Positions 1-9,725 of a stretch of 64,000 bases of DNA are shown piece by piece (position 1 is the first letter of the stretch; the number at the start of each line of letters is the position of its first letter). Under the pieces are notes generated by a model. It was given only the letters and a program-made list of their open reading frames with translations, was not told the DNA's origin and did no database searches. A program made the translations under genes and the position numbers. This DNA comes from Streptomyces sp. DH5. Its GTDB lineage: Bacteria; Actinomycetota; Actinomycetes; Streptomycetales; Streptomycetaceae. The stretch lies in assembly GCF_020873915.1 (NCBI RefSeq), contig NZ_JAHWGP010000005.1, positions 220,425 through 284,424 on the forward strand. The letters are read 5' to 3'.

Positions 1-1821
1 GTTGCGCGGCTGGTCCACCTCGTTGCCCCGGGCGGTCGCCAGCTCGCACGCGAACACCTGCAGGGGGACGGTCGCCACCAGCGGCTGGAGGAGCGTGGGG
101 GTGACCGGGATCCGGATCAGGTGGTCGGCGTACGGCACCACCGCCTCGTCCCCTTCCTCCGCGATGACGATCGTGCGCGCGCCACGCGCCCGGATCTCCT
201 GGATGTTGGAGACGATCTTGTCGTGCAGGACCGACCGGCCCCGCGGCGACGGGACGACGACCACCACCGGCAGGTCGTCCTCGATGAGCGCGATCGGCCC
301 GTGCTTCAACTCGCCCGCCGCGAAGCCCTCCGCGTGCATGTAGGCGAGCTCCTTGAGCTTCAGGGCCCCCTCCAGCGCCACCGGGTAGCCCACGTGCCGC
401 CCGAGGAAGAGCACCGTGTTCTTCTCCGCCAGCGACCTGGCCAGCTCCCGTACCGGCTCCATGGTCTCCAGGACCCGGTCCACCGCGCCGGAGACGGAGG
501 ACAGGTCCCGCACCACCGCGCGGATCTCGTCGGCCCACTTGGTGCCCCGCACCTGACCCAGGTACAGCGCGACCAGGTAGCAGGCGACCAGCTGCGTCAG
601 GAACGCCTTCGTCGAGGCGACGGCGACCTCCGGTCCGGCGTGCGTGTACAGCACCGCGTCCGACTCGCGCGGGATCGTGGAGCCGTTGGTGTTGCAGATC
701 GCCAGCACCTTGGCACCCTGCTCGCGGGCATGCCGCAGCGCCATCAGCGTGTCCATGGTCTCGCCGGACTGGGAGATGGCGATGACCAGCGTCTGCTGGT
801 CGAGGATCGGGTCCCGGTAGCGGAACTCGCTGGCCAGCTCCACCTCGCACGGGATGCGCGTCCAGTGCTCGATGGCGTACTTGGCGATGAGCCCCGCGTG
901 GAAGGCCGTACCGCAGGCGACGATGACGACCTTGTCGACCTCGCGCAGCGCGTTCGCCGGGATGCGGACCTCGTCCAGGGTGAGCGAGCCCGCGCCGTCG
1001 ATGCGGCCCAGCAGGGTGTCGGCGACGGCCTTCGGCTGCTCGGCGATCTCCTTGAGCATGAAGTAGTCGTAGCCGCCCTTCTCGGCGGCGGAGGCGTCCC
1101 AGTCGACGTGGTACGCCCGGACGTCGGCCGCGCCGCCGTCGAAGTCGGTGACGGTCACCGAGTCCCGGCGCAGCTCCACCACCTGGTCCTGCCCCAGCTC
1201 CACGGCCTCCCGCGTGTGCGCGATGAAGGCGGCCACGTCGGAGGCGAGGAACGCCTCCCCCTCCCCCACGCCCACCACCAGCGGGGAGTTGCGCCGGGCG
1301 CCCACCACCACGTCCGGCTCGTCCGCGTGGACGGCCACCAGGGTGAACGCCCCCTCCAGGCGGCGGCACACCAGCCGCATCGCCTCGGCGAGGTCCGCGC
1401 AGGCGGAGAACTCCTCGGCGAGCAGATGGGCGACGACCTCGGTGTCCGTCTCGGAGCCGAGCTCGTGTCCGCGCTCGGTCAGTTCCTCCCGCAGGGCGGC
1501 GAAGTTCTCGATGATGCCGTTGTGGACGACGGCGACACGGCCCGCGTTGTCGAGGTGCGGGTGGGCGTTGGCGTCGGTCGGACCGCCGTGCGTGGCCCAG
1601 CGGGTGTGGCCGATCCCGGTCGTCCCGGCCGGCAGCGGCCGACCGGCCAGCTCCTTCTCCAGGTTGACCAGCTTTCCGGCCTTCTTGGCCGTGGCCAGTC
1701 CGCCGTCGGCCTGCACGGCGACACCCGCCGAGTCGTAGCCCCGGTACTCCAGCCGCTTCAGTCCGGCCGTCACGACGTCCAGCGCCGACTGCGGCCCCAC
1801 GTAACCCACGATTCCGCACAT
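1..1821 (-). CDS. glmS: Glutamine--fructose-6-phosphate aminotransferase (isomerizing), 3' end missing
   Basis: Makes glucosamine-6-phosphate from fructose-6-phosphate and glutamine, the first step towards UDP-GlcNAc for peptidoglycan. The protein starts MCGIVGYVG, so Cys2 becomes the N-terminal nucleophile of the class II glutaminase domain (about residues 2-220). Two SIS sugar-isomerase domains follow, with the typical SQSGET and STKAFLTQ segments. The frame is open to base 1, giving 607 codons with no stop. The family is about 615 residues in this genus, so only the last few codons are missing. The start is the ATG at 1819-1821. It lies downstream of a lipoprotein gene that has its own terminator, and near glmM, which acts next in the same pathway. 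Confidence 0.96.
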   Translation of the reverse strand, partial: MCGIVGYVGPQSALDVVTAGLKRLEYRGYDSAGVAVQADGGLATAKKAGKLVNLEKELAGRPLPAGTTGIGHTRWATHGGPTDANAHPHLDNAGRVAVVHNGIIENFAALREELTERGHELGSETDTEVVAHLLAEEFSACADLAEAMRLVCRRLEGAFTLVAVHADEPDVVVGARRNSPLVVGVGEGEAFLASDVAAFIAHTREAVELGQDQVVELRRDSVTVTDFDGGAADVRAYHVDWDASAAEKGGYDYFMLKEIAEQPKAVADTLLGRIDGAGSLTLDEVRIPANALREVDKVVIVACGTAFHAGLIAKYAIEHWTRIPCEVELASEFRYRDPILDQQTLVIAISQSGETMDTLMALRHAREQGAKVLAICNTNGSTIPRESDAVLYTHAGPEVAVASTKAFLTQLVACYLVALYLGQVRGTKWADEIRAVVRDLSSVSGAVDRVLETMEPVRELARSLAEKNTVLFLGRHVGYPVALEGALKLKELAYMHAEGFAAGELKHGPIALIEDDLPVVVVVPSPRGRSVLHDKIVSNIQEIRARGARTIVIAEEGDEAVVPYADHLIRIPVTPTLLQPLVATVPLQVFACELATARGNEVDQPRN

Positions 1822-1882
1822 GCCGGGCAGCCTACGGTCCGTCAGCCGGCGAAAAGGGCCGCTCCGTGCCCGAAATCGGAAA

Positions 1883-1913
1883 TTCCCACCGGTGCACGAA
1901 GCACCGGTGGGAA
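1883..1913 (-). terminator. Perfect 13-bp hairpin terminator after the lipoprotein gene
   Basis: The arms 1883-1895 and 1901-1913 are perfect inverted repeats around a 5-nt loop (acgaa). The hairpin lies 19 bp past the stop of the minus-strand lipoprotein gene, and a T-rich stretch follows on that strand. It separates that gene from glmS. Confidence 0.8.
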
Positions 1914-1931
1914 CACGAACGCGGGGGTACG

Positions 1932-2720
1932 TCAGGCGAGCTTGCCGAGCTGCGCGTCGGAGACCGCCGTCGGGAACTCGAAGTCCTCGCCGGTGGCGGC
2001 GGAGGCGAAGTTGGTGACGGTGAAGGAGGCGACGGTGGCGCCCTTGCGGGCGACGACCAGCTTCATCGGCGCCTTCACGCCCTCCTCCGCGGCCAGCAGC
2101 GCCGTGATCGCGACCGCCTCGTCGCCGCCGCCGGGCGCCTCGGTCTTCTCGACCGACTCGATCGTGAGCGCCTCACCCATGGCGTCGTACGCGTAGCCAC
2201 CGGCGCACGTGCCGGCGGCGGCCTCCACGTCCTTGATGACCTTCTCGGCACCGCCGTCCTCGTAGGAGGCGAGCGTGACGACCATCTGCTCCACGTCGAG
2301 ACCGGCGAGCAGGGTCTCCTCGGGACCGGCGTCCGCGGCCGGCTTCTCCGGCTGGCTCGCCCAGGACCGCTTCACCGTGGCCGCCGGCGTGCCCGCGGGC
2401 ACGCCCATCTGCAGCTGGGCGAGCGGCTGGCAGGCCGCGTCCTTCGACTTCACCTTGTCGGCGGTGGCGTCGTCCTCGGCGGGCACCTCTGTCACCTTGC
2501 CGTCCTTGACGTCCGCCTGCGCCAGCACGGCCTTCTCCAGCTCGGCGGCGGTGAGCGCCTTGGCCGCCGGAGCGGCGGAGGCGGAGGCGGTCGTGTCGGC
2601 CTTGCCCTTGCCGTCGTCGGCCTTGTCCTCGTCGCCGGAGCCACCGCAGGCGGTGACGAGCAGGGCGAGCGCGGCGGCGGAAGCGGCGAGCACGGTACGG
2701 CGGACGGGGCTGGTTCTCAC
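1932..2720 (-). CDS. Putative lipoprotein of unknown function
   Basis: A protein of about 262 residues whose function I do not recognise. It begins MRTSPVRR, then a hydrophobic stretch ending in a lipobox (LLVTAC, Cys near residue 24), then a Gly/Asp/Lys-rich linker, so it should be a lipoprotein anchored outside the membrane. The mature part is acidic with no obvious catalytic motif. I chose the GTG at 2718-2720 because a GAAAGAG ribosome site precedes it and because it gives a normal signal peptide; a start at 2792 would add 24 unlikely residues. It is divergent from coaA and followed by a strong terminator. The lipoprotein call is firm; the role is unknown. Confidence 0.8.
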   Translation of the reverse strand: MRTSPVRRTVLAASAAALALLVTACGGSGDEDKADDGKGKADTTASASAAPAAKALTAAELEKAVLAQADVKDGKVTEVPAEDDATADKVKSKDAACQPLAQLQMGVPAGTPAATVKRSWASQPEKPAADAGPEETLLAGLDVEQMVVTLASYEDGGAEKVIKDVEAAAGTCAGGYAYDAMGEALTIESVEKTEAPGGGDEAVAITALLAAEEGVKAPMKLVVARKGATVASFTVTNFASAATGEDFEFPTAVSDAQLGKLA

Positions 2721-2906
2721 GACGGAACTCTTTCTCGAAAGTGTGGAGAAGATCCACAGCACAAAACCGCACCCTAAACACAGCAGACACACGGATGATC
2801 ACCGATGACGCAGTTGCGTCCCGACCGTGATCACCACGTGACAGGAGCACGTCGGGCGTGACACAGCCCACCTGTCGTCCCGTTCGAACTCCGTTAACAA
2901 TGGACT

Positions 2907-3896
2907 GTGATCTCTCCGGTCCCCTCGATGCCCCGGAGCGCCCACCGGCAGCGGCCGGAGGCGACTCCCTACGTCGACCTCACCCGCGCCGAGTGGAGCG
3001 CGCTGCGCGACAAGACGCCACTGCCGCTGTCCGCCGCGGAGGTCGAACAGCTGCGCGGGCTCGGTGACGTCATCGACCTCGACGAGGTGCGGGACATCTA
3101 CCTCCCGCTGTCCCGGCTCCTCAACCTCTACGTCGGCGCCACGGACGGGCTGCGGAGCGCCCTCAACACCTTCCTCGGAGAGCAGGGCTCCCAGTCGGGC
3201 ACGCCCTTCGTCATAGGGGTCGCCGGTTCCGTCGCCGTCGGCAAGTCCACGGTGGCCCGGCTGCTGCGCGCGCTGCTGTCCCGCTGGCCGGAGCACCCCC
3301 GCGTGGAGCTGGTCACCACGGACGGATTCCTGCTGCCGACCGAAGAACTCCAGAAGCGGGGGCTGATGTCGCGGAAAGGATTCCCCGAGTCCTACGACCG
3401 CCGTGCGCTGACCCGTTTCGTCGCCGACATCAAGGCGGGCAAGAGCGAGGTCACCGCGCCCGTCTACTCCCACCTCATCTACGACATCGTCCCCGGCGAG
3501 AAGCTCACCGTGCGCCGCCCGGACATCCTGATCGTCGAAGGGCTCAACGTCCTGCAGCCCGCACTGCCCGGCAAGGACGGCCGCACCCGCGTCGGTCTGG
3601 CCGACTACTTCGACTTCAGCGTGTACGTCGACGCCCGCACGGAGGACATCGAGCGCTGGTACCTCCACCGGTTCAAGCGGCTGCGGGAGACCGCGTTCCA
3701 GGATCCGTCGTCGTACTTCCGGAAGTACACCCAGGTGTCCGAGGAAGAGTCCCTCGACTACGCGCGCACGATGTGGCGCACCATCAACAAGCCGAACCTG
3801 GTCGAGAACATCGCCCCCACCCGGGGCCGGGCCACCCTGATCGTGCGCAAGGGCCCGGACCACAAGGTCCAACGCCTCAGACTGCGCAAGCTGTAA
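2907..3896 (+). CDS. coaA: Type I pantothenate kinase
   Basis: Phosphorylates pantothenate with ATP, the committed step of coenzyme A synthesis. The 329-residue protein has the bacterial CoaA layout: an N-terminal segment with YVDLTRAEW, a P-loop [12 protein letters not shown] near residue 105, the VTTDGFLLP segment, a GFPESYD motif, and VEGLNVLQ before the C-terminal helices. The start used is GTG 2907; an ATG at 2928 would also work. I see no strong ribosome site, so a leaderless transcript is possible. It is the only plus-strand gene in the glmS-glmM neighbourhood. The identification is firm; the exact start is not. Confidence 0.95.
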   Translation: MISPVPSMPRSAHRQRPEATPYVDLTRAEWSALRDKTPLPLSAAEVEQLRGLGDVIDLDEVRDIYLPLSRLLNLYVGATDGLRSALNTFLGEQGSQSGTPFVIGVAGSVAVGKSTVARLLRALLSRWPEHPRVELVTTDGFLLPTEELQKRGLMSRKGFPESYDRRALTRFVADIKAGKSEVTAPVYSHLIYDIVPGEKLTVRRPDILIVEGLNVLQPALPGKDGRTRVGLADYFDFSVYVDARTEDIERWYLHRFKRLRETAFQDPSSYFRKYTQVSEEESLDYARTMWRTINKPNLVENIAPTRGRATLIVRKGPDHKVQRLRLRKL

Positions 3897-4396
3897 GCCC
3901 CGACACGGCCCGTTCACCCGCCCGGCGCAACGGAGTGCCGTCGCGCCCACCCTCCCCCATCGCCCCAGCGGCACGACTGCCCGCGGGAGCGGAGAGCGGC
4001 GGCGCGGCTGCCCGCGGAGGGCGGGAGGCGGAGAGCGGAGAGGCGGAGTGGTGGGGGGGGTGGAGTGGTGCAAAGGCGGAAGGGGGCGACTGCCCGCGGA
4101 CGACGGACGGCAGGTGGGGACGTGGTCGCCGACGGCGGGGAGGGGACGGGGCGGGGGTGGCCGCCCGCAGCGGCTGGCGCGTCCGCACCCTCACCACCAC
4201 CGAGCGACACTCTCGCGCCAGTCCGAGGACGGACACCCCCGACGCGGCCCCGCACCACCCACCCACCGCAGGCGCCACGCGCACCCCCACCGAAGGGAAA
4301 GCGGCGCCGCAGGCATCCCACCCACCACGCCGCAGACAACCCACTACGCCGCAGGCGACCCGCAGGCGACCCGCAGGCGCCGCCCACCCCCGTCGG
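3897..4396. other. 500-bp gene-free stretch with extreme strand bias and short repeats
   Basis: Nothing here looks like a real gene. From about 4010 to 4170 the plus strand is very G-rich, including a run of nine Gs near 4052-4060; from about 4180 to 4395 it switches to C-rich, with short direct repeats such as gcgacccgcag. Open frames across it encode only Pro/Ala/Arg-rich low-complexity sequence. It lies between the convergent ends of coaA and glmM, so it may end transcription or fold into G-quadruplexes. Confidence 0.6.
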
Positions 4397-5755
4397 CTAC
4401 CCCAGCGCCGACTTCACCACGTCGGCCAGGCGTCCCGCCACCGACCGCGCCTGGTCGATGTCCGCGGCCTCGACCATGACCCGCACCAGCGGCTCCGTCC
4501 CCGAGGACCGCAGAAGCACGCGCCCCGTCTCACCGAGTTCCCGCTCCGCCTCCCCCACCGCGGCAGCGAGCTCCGCGGAGGTCTTCACCCGGGACTTGTC
4601 CACGTCCGGAACATTGATCAGCACCTGCGGCAGCCGCTCCATCACCGACGCCAGCTCCCGCAGCGGCCGCCCGCTCCCCGCGACCCGCGCCGCGAGCAGC
4701 AGCCCGGTCAGGGTGCCGTCGCCGGTCGTCGCGTGGTCGAGGATGATGACGTGCCCGGACTGCTCGCCCCCGAGGGCGTAGTCCTGCCTCTTCATCTCCT
4801 CCAGCACGTACCGGTCGCCGACGGCGGTCTGCACCAGCCGGATGCCCTCCCGCTCCATCGCCAGCTTGAATCCGAGGTTCGACATCACCGTCGCGACGAC
4901 GGTGTCGGACCGCAGCGCGGACCGCTCCCGCATCGCCAGCGCCAGCACCGCGAGGATCTGGTCGCCGTCGACCTCCTCACCGGTGTGGTCGACGGCCAGG
5001 CACCGGTCGGCGTCGCCGTCGTGCGCGATGCCCAGCGCGGCCCCGTGCTCGACGACCGCGGCCTTCAGCTGGTCGAGGTGCGTCGATCCGCAGCCGTCGT
5101 TGATGTTGAGCCCGTCCGGCTCCGCGCCGATGGTGACGACCTCGGCCCCGGCCCGCGTGAACGCCTCCGGCGAGACCATCGCGGCGGCGCCGTGCGCCTC
5201 GTCGAGGACGATCCGCAGACCGTCCAGCCGGTTGGGGAGAACGCCGACGAGGTGGGCGACGTACATCTCCAGGCCCTCCTCGTAGTCCCGTACGCGACCG
5301 ACACCGGCGCCGGTCGGCCGGTTCCACGGCGCGCCGGTGCGGTGCTCCTCGTACACGGACTCGATGCGGTCCTCCAGCTCGTCGGCGAGCTTGTGACCGC
5401 CGCGGGCGAAGAACTTGATGCCGTTGTCCGGCATGGCGTTGTGGCTCGCGGAGAGCATGACGCCGAGGTCGGCGCCGAGGGCGCCGGTGAGGTGTGCCAC
5501 GGCCGGTGTGGGCAGCACGCCGACGCGCAGGACGTCCACGCCCGCGCTGGCGAGGCCGGCGACCACGGCGGCCTCCAGGAACTCCCCGGACGCGCGCGGG
5601 TCACGCCCGACCACGGCGGTGGGCCGGTGGCCTTCGAACGTGCCGGCTTCCGCCAGTACGTGCGCGGCGGCGACGGACAGACCTAGCGCCATTTCCGCGG
5701 TCAGGTCCGCGTTGGCGACACCGCGCACGCCGTCCGTGCCGAAGAGTCGTCCCAC
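4397..5755 (-). CDS. glmM: Phosphoglucosamine mutase
   Basis: Interconverts glucosamine-6-phosphate and glucosamine-1-phosphate for UDP-GlcNAc and wall synthesis, following GlmS. The 452-residue protein starts [15 protein letters not shown]. It has the active phosphoserine motif [16 protein letters not shown] near residue 100, the metal-binding loop [11 protein letters not shown] near 240, the sugar-binding GGEQSGH and the C-terminal phosphate loop [12 protein letters not shown]. The GTG at 5753-5755 is preceded by AGGAGG at good spacing, and the length matches Streptomyces GlmM. The open frame upstream to 5908 is not needed. It lies downstream of rpsI but is separated by a very strong terminator. 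Confidence 0.97.
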   Translation of the reverse strand: MGRLFGTDGVRGVANADLTAEMALGLSVAAAHVLAEAGTFEGHRPTAVVGRDPRASGEFLEAAVVAGLASAGVDVLRVGVLPTPAVAHLTGALGADLGVMLSASHNAMPDNGIKFFARGGHKLADELEDRIESVYEEHRTGAPWNRPTGAGVGRVRDYEEGLEMYVAHLVGVLPNRLDGLRIVLDEAHGAAAMVSPEAFTRAGAEVVTIGAEPDGLNINDGCGSTHLDQLKAAVVEHGAALGIAHDGDADRCLAVDHTGEEVDGDQILAVLALAMRERSALRSDTVVATVMSNLGFKLAMEREGIRLVQTAVGDRYVLEEMKRQDYALGGEQSGHVIILDHATTGDGTLTGLLLAARVAGSGRPLRELASVMERLPQVLINVPDVDKSRVKTSAELAAAVGEAERELGETGRVLLRSSGTEPLVRVMVEAADIDQARSVAGRLADVVKSALG

Positions 5756-6076
5756 TTGTCCTCCTGATGATGCGTCAGTACCGATAGCCGAACCAGGGCC
5801 CCGCCTCCCACGTCCTGCCGAGGCGTAGGACCGCCCGTACGGCCGACGGTTGTGCCACTGACCAAGCTTGTGAAGTGTTCGACGGCCGTGAGGCGAGTGC
5901 GGCTCCACACCTCCGGGCGCGCACCGCGACGGTCACACCCGACGCCCGACCATCCGATCACATTAGCGTTTGAGCGCCTTGTGCCGTTATACGCCCACGC
6001 CACTGAATAAACGAACGCCCCGGCGGCACTGTGGCGTGCCGCCGGGGCGTTCGGAGTACGTGCGAGCGCCCTGTGT
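5756..6076. other. Intergenic region upstream of glmM
   Basis: These 321 bp hold the rpsI terminator at 6012-6053 and the presumed glmM promoter and leader. No convincing -35/-10 pair was found and no gene is visible. Confidence 0.5.
6012..6053 (-). terminator. 17-bp perfect hairpin ending the rplM-rpsI operon
   Basis: The arms 6012-6028 and 6037-6053 pair perfectly over 17 bp with an 8-nt loop. On the minus strand a short T-rich tail (tttat) follows directly. It lies 24 bp past the rpsI stop. Confidence 0.92.
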
Positions 6077-6589
6077 TTAGCGCTTGCTGTACTGCGGGGC
6101 CTTGCGGGCCTTCTTCAGACCGGCCTTCTTGCGCTCGACCGCACGGTCGTCGCGCTTGAGGAAGCCGGCCTTCTTCAGCGGGCCGCGGTTGTTGTCGACG
6201 TCCGCCTCGTTCAGCGCACGGGCGACACCGAGACGGAGCGCACCGGCCTGACCGGAGACACCGCCACCCGCGATGCGGGCGATGACGTCGTAACGGCCTT
6301 CGAGCTCGAGCACCTTGAAGGGCTCGTTGACTTCCTGCTGGTGCACCTTGTTCGGGAAGTAGTCCTCGAGGGTGCGACCGTTGATCTTCCACTTGCCGGT
6401 GCCCGGGACGATCCGGACGCGGGCGATGGCGTTCTTGCGACGGCCCAGGCCGGCGGCCGGCTGGGGCTCGCCGAAGCGGGACGCCATGGACTCCGAGGTG
6501 TACTCGCCCTCGACGGGCACCTCGGACTCGGTGGTGTAGCTGTCGATGTCAAGCTCTTCGAGCGGCTGCTCGGCAGTGGTCTCGGCCAC
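6077..6589 (-). CDS. rpsI: 30S ribosomal protein S9
   Basis: Small-subunit protein near the P site. The 170-residue product has an acidic N-terminal extension of about 40 residues, common in actinomycetes, then the S9 core with [12 protein letters not shown], the [16 protein letters not shown] motif and a basic tail ending QYSKR that reaches the P-site tRNA. It is second in the rplM-rpsI operon, 42 bp behind rplM, and is followed by a strong terminator. Confidence 0.98.
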   Translation of the reverse strand: MAETTAEQPLEELDIDSYTTESEVPVEGEYTSESMASRFGEPQPAAGLGRRKNAIARVRIVPGTGKWKINGRTLEDYFPNKVHQQEVNEPFKVLELEGRYDVIARIAGGGVSGQAGALRLGVARALNEADVDNNRGPLKKAGFLKRDDRAVERKKAGLKKARKAPQYSKR

Positions 6590-6631
6590 GATTCTCCTCA
6601 GATTCTGTTCAGTCTTAGGGGGTGGCCGGAC

Positions 6632-7075
6632 TTACTGCGCGACCTGGGTGATCTCGAACGGCACCGGCTGCTGGGCAGCGTGCGGGTGCTGGTCGCCCGA
6701 GTAGACCTTCAGCTTCGAGAGCATCTGACGGCCCAGGGTGTTCTTGGGGAGCATGCCCTTGACGGCCTTCTCGACGGCCTTCTCGGGGTTCTTCTCCAGC
6801 AGCTCGTCGTAGCGGACGGAGCGCAGACCACCCGGGTAACCCGAGTGGCGGTACGCCATCTTCTGGGTCCGCTTGTTGCCGGAGAGGTGCACCTTGTCCG
6901 CGTTGATGATGATGACGAAGTCACCGGTGTCGACGTGGGGCGCGTAGATCGGCTTGTGCTTGCCGCGCAGGATGGAGGCCGCAGTGGAGGCCAGACGCCC
7001 CAGGACGACGTCCTGAGCGTCGATGACGTGCCACTGGCGCGTCACATCGCCGGGCTTGGGGCTGTACGTACGCAC
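6632..7075 (-). CDS. rplM: 50S ribosomal protein L13
   Basis: Large-subunit assembly protein of 147 residues. Typical L13 segments are [34 protein letters not shown] and [10 protein letters not shown]. It is first in the rplM-rpsI operon. A promoter at 7257-7286 leaves a leader of roughly 175 nt, long enough for the regulation often seen in ribosomal operons, but I cannot identify a specific element in it. Confidence 0.98.
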   Translation of the reverse strand: MRTYSPKPGDVTRQWHVIDAQDVVLGRLASTAASILRGKHKPIYAPHVDTGDFVIIINADKVHLSGNKRTQKMAYRHSGYPGGLRSVRYDELLEKNPEKAVEKAVKGMLPKNTLGRQMLSKLKVYSGDQHPHAAQQPVPFEITQVAQ

Positions 7076-7256
7076 GGTTCGTAGCCTTCGCTTCTTCAGT
7101 GAATGGTCCTGACAAGGTCACCGAAGACGATCACGACAGCCCTGACCGCACTGCGGTGACGCAAACCGCGTGCCGGTCGCTGGTCATCGGTCCGGTGGAC
7201 CGGTGTAAGGGCCCCTCACGTGAGAATGAGCAAGCCACTACACACAACGAACATGC

Positions 7257-7286
7257 AGAATACCCATGCTCGGCCGGACGGGTCAA
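7257..7286 (-). promoter_or_regulatory. Putative housekeeping promoter for rplM-rpsI
   Basis: On the minus strand there is TTGACC (7281-7286), an 18-nt spacer and TATTCT (7257-7262), close to the HrdB-type consensus. It lies about 180 bp upstream of rplM in otherwise gene-free sequence. Confidence 0.7.
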
Positions 7287-7319
7287 AACGAGACCGCCGT
7301 CGGTGACGTCGCCGATGAG

Positions 7320-8582
7320 CTACACGGATTCTACGGCCGGCCCCCGCCCCTCCCCGGCTCCGTCCCGCCCCTCCGGCGCCCCCCTCGCCCCGTCCGCCTC
7401 ACCGGCCCCGCCGGTCCCGCCGGTCCCGCCCGCTCCGCCGGCCCCGCCCGCCCCGCGCACACCGTGGTACGCGACGGTCACCGCCAGCACGCACAGCGTG
7501 ACCGAGTCCCGGAACGCGCGCCGCTTCCCCGACTCCAGCCACGGCCAGGTCACCCCCGGCAGCTGGGGCACCAGCGCGAGCCAGAACCAGGGACGCCGGG
7601 TGACCGACCCCGCATGGGGCAGTCCGGCGAGCAGCAGCGGCAGCACCACCAGGAGGTAGTGGTTGTAGGAGGGCCGCGACACGAGGAACGCCGAGAGCAT
7701 CAGCCCCGCCGACGTCTCGGCCAGCCGCAGCGCCACCGGCCCCGGCCCCCGCCAGCGCCGGTACGCGCACGCCACCCCCACGGCGGCCGCGAGCACCGCC
7801 AGCAGCGTGGCCGGGGCCCGGGGCACACCGAGCCGGGGCAGCACGGCGGCGGGCCCCGCCTCGTAGAGGCGCAGGAAGGGGTCGTCGCCGGTCAGCAGGA
7901 AGGGCAGGGTGCGGGTGAGGAAGCCCGCGGGGTCGGGCAGGAACAGCGCCGCCACCACCGACGTCACGGCCGGCACCAGGATCACCAGGGCCAGCGCCCG
8001 CAACCGGCGGGCGAAGAGGAACAGCAGCACCATCGGCGCGAGCAGCGGCTTCACCGCCACCGCCACCCCGACGACCGCACCGGCCGCGACCCACCGGCCC
8101 CGGCTCGCCAGCAGCAGGCACAGTGGCAGAGCCAGCACGGCCGTCACCGTCCAGTTGCCCAGCCGCACCAGCTGCCCGAACGGCGCGAACCCGGCCGCCA
8201 GGGCGACGAGCCCGAGGACGGCGAGCCGGCTGCCCAGCGGCACCCGGTGCAGCCGCAGCGCACAGGCCCAGCCCAGGGTGAGCACGAGGGTCACCGCCGC
8301 GGGCACCAGGACGTCGAGCACGGAGCGCGGCAGCAGCGCCTGCGGGACGGCAGCCATCACCGCGCTCGGAAAATAGAGGAAGTGAGGGTCGTCGTAGGGC
8401 GATCCGCCGTCCAGCCAGGTCCGCGCGGCGTCCACGACGATGTGGTTGTCCATGCCTCCGTCCGAGGTCACCAGCACCGCATGAACCGTCAGCGCGCCCA
8501 GTACGGCCGCGAGTCCGGCCCACCACCAGCCGCCCGCAGGACGCACCAACCACCCGGAGATGTCGCTTTTGCCCGTCACCAT
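7320..8582 (-). CDS. GT87-like integral membrane glycosyltransferase
   Basis: A 420-residue, very hydrophobic protein with about ten membrane segments. The early MDNHIVVDAARTWLDGGSPYDDPHFLYFP segment has an Asp in the first outside loop, a feature of GT-C/GT87 polyprenyl-phosphomannose-dependent transferases (DUF2029). It may add mannose or another sugar to an envelope glycan; the substrate cannot be told. The C-terminus (about the last 50 residues) is a Gly/Ala/Thr-rich low-complexity tail. ATG 8582 is used; an upstream extension to 8630 is unlikely. It lies between rplM and a divergent anchored protein at 8657. Confidence 0.75.
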   Translation of the reverse strand: MVTGKSDISGWLVRPAGGWWWAGLAAVLGALTVHAVLVTSDGGMDNHIVVDAARTWLDGGSPYDDPHFLYFPSAVMAAVPQALLPRSVLDVLVPAAVTLVLTLGWACALRLHRVPLGSRLAVLGLVALAAGFAPFGQLVRLGNWTVTAVLALPLCLLLASRGRWVAAGAVVGVAVAVKPLLAPMVLLFLFARRLRALALVILVPAVTSVVAALFLPDPAGFLTRTLPFLLTGDDPFLRLYEAGPAAVLPRLGVPRAPATLLAVLAAAVGVACAYRRWRGPGPVALRLAETSAGLMLSAFLVSRPSYNHYLLVVLPLLLAGLPHAGSVTRRPWFWLALVPQLPGVTWPWLESGKRRAFRDSVTLCVLAVTVAYHGVRGAGGAGGAGGTGGTGGAGEADGARGAPEGRDGAGEGRGPAVESV

Positions 8583-8656
8583 GCGCGCAACGCTAGGGCC
8601 TGTCGCGCCCGTTGAGGCGGACCAGCACACCCCTTGCCCCGTCTAAGATGCGCCCC

Positions 8657-9538
8657 ATGAGTTTTGGGCAGGGGGGACCTTCACAGCAGTGGGATCCCTG
8701 GAAACCGAATTCCCAGCAGCCCTGGAACAGCGGCGGCGCCGGCCAGTCGCCCGACTGGGCCGCGCTCGCCGACGCGTCCGAGGCCCGCGCCAAGCGACGC
8801 CGACTGCTGTTCATAGGCGGTGGCGCCCTGGCCACCGTCGCGATAGGCACGGCCGTGGCGGTCGCCGTCGTCTCGGCGAACGGCGGCGACCAGGCCTCGC
8901 CGGGCGGCTCCTCCCAGCTGCCCGGGGTCTCCGACCTGCCGAGCCCGACGGGCACCGTCCCCTCGTTCGCCCCCACGAGCGCCCCGCCGCCGCTGGACCC
9001 GAACGACTTCATCGCCAGCGCGGTGAAGGACAAGGCCCCGCTCAGCCCCGACATCCTCTTCCCGGGCACGCAGCTGACCATGGGTGAGACGGTGTACAAG
9101 AAGGGCCCGACGGCGGACACCGGGAACTGCGCCTCGGCCGCGAAGGCGACGCTCCCCAAGGCGCTCACCGACAACCGGTGCACACGCCTGATCCGGGTCA
9201 CCTACACCAAGGACGACGTGGCGGTGACGGTCGGTGTGGCCGTCTTCGACACCCAGGCCCAGGCGGCCAAGGCCCGGCAGCAGACCGACAAGAAGAGCAT
9301 CATCAAGTCGCTGTCGGGCGGCGGGGTCAAGGACTTCTGCTCCGGCGCGGTCTGCCGCTCCACCACCAACACCGTCGGCCGCTACGCCTACTTCACCCTG
9401 GCGGGCTTCACCGACGGCAAGAACGTGACGGAGAAGGACAAGGCCGTCTTCGCCACGGGCGACGACCTCCAGGAGTTCACGTTCCGTCAGATCCGCCGCC
9501 GGGGCGAGGCCCAGGCGTCGGCGGCGGCGAACGGCTGA
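8657..9538 (+). CDS. Single-pass membrane-anchored protein of unknown function
   Basis: A 293-residue protein that I cannot assign. A Gln/Pro/Trp-rich cytoplasmic N-terminus (about 45 residues) and a basic patch lead to one membrane helix (LLFIGGGALATVAIGTAVAVAVV). A Pro/Ser-rich linker and an outside domain of about 190 residues follow. Three or four cysteines in the outside domain (TGNCAS, NRCTR, DFCSGAVC) may form disulfides. Start ATG 8657 gives MSFGQGGP; ATG 8648 is in frame. Neither has a good ribosome site, so leaderless translation is possible. It converges on the PGA island, with a hairpin terminator between them. Confidence 0.75.
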   Translation: MSFGQGGPSQQWDPWKPNSQQPWNSGGAGQSPDWAALADASEARAKRRRLLFIGGGALATVAIGTAVAVAVVSANGGDQASPGGSSQLPGVSDLPSPTGTVPSFAPTSAPPPLDPNDFIASAVKDKAPLSPDILFPGTQLTMGETVYKKGPTADTGNCASAAKATLPKALTDNRCTRLIRVTYTKDDVAVTVGVAVFDTQAQAAKARQQTDKKSIIKSLSGGGVKDFCSGAVCRSTTNTVGRYAYFTLAGFTDGKNVTEKDKAVFATGDDLQEFTFRQIRRRGEAQASAAANG

Positions 9539-9662
9539 CGCGTTCCCAGGGCCGAGCCCCGGGGATCCGGCCTTCCCGGCGGGGTCCTGTGCCCCTGTAC
9601 GGCGCGGGGTTCGGCCGGTGACCCGTGACTTCCCGGCGTCTGATCTCCGTAACCAGGTTGCC

Positions 9663-9686
9663 GGCACCGGCCTGAAGACCGGTGCC
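9663..9686. terminator. Hairpin between convergent genes
   Basis: The arms 9663-9670 and 9679-9686 are perfect 8-bp inverted repeats with an 8-nt loop. The hairpin lies between the plus-strand gene ending at 9538 and the minus-strand NlpC/P60 gene ending at 9726, so it could act both ways. Confidence 0.55.
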
Positions 9687-9725
9687 GTGCACATGGCTCC
9701 CGGTGACCGCCGCGGGGACGAGATC

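Noticed and set aside
3773-5686. A 637-codon plus-strand frame and shorter minus-strand frames over the coaA-glmM gap
   Set aside because: They encode low-complexity Pro/Arg/Ala sequence, overlap coaA and glmM, and have no ribosome site.
7142-7165. Whether the rplM leader holds a third copy of the rpsJ/rpsL leader element
   Set aside because: A gaccgca...tgcggt hairpin is present but its sequence does not match the shared 30-nt element.
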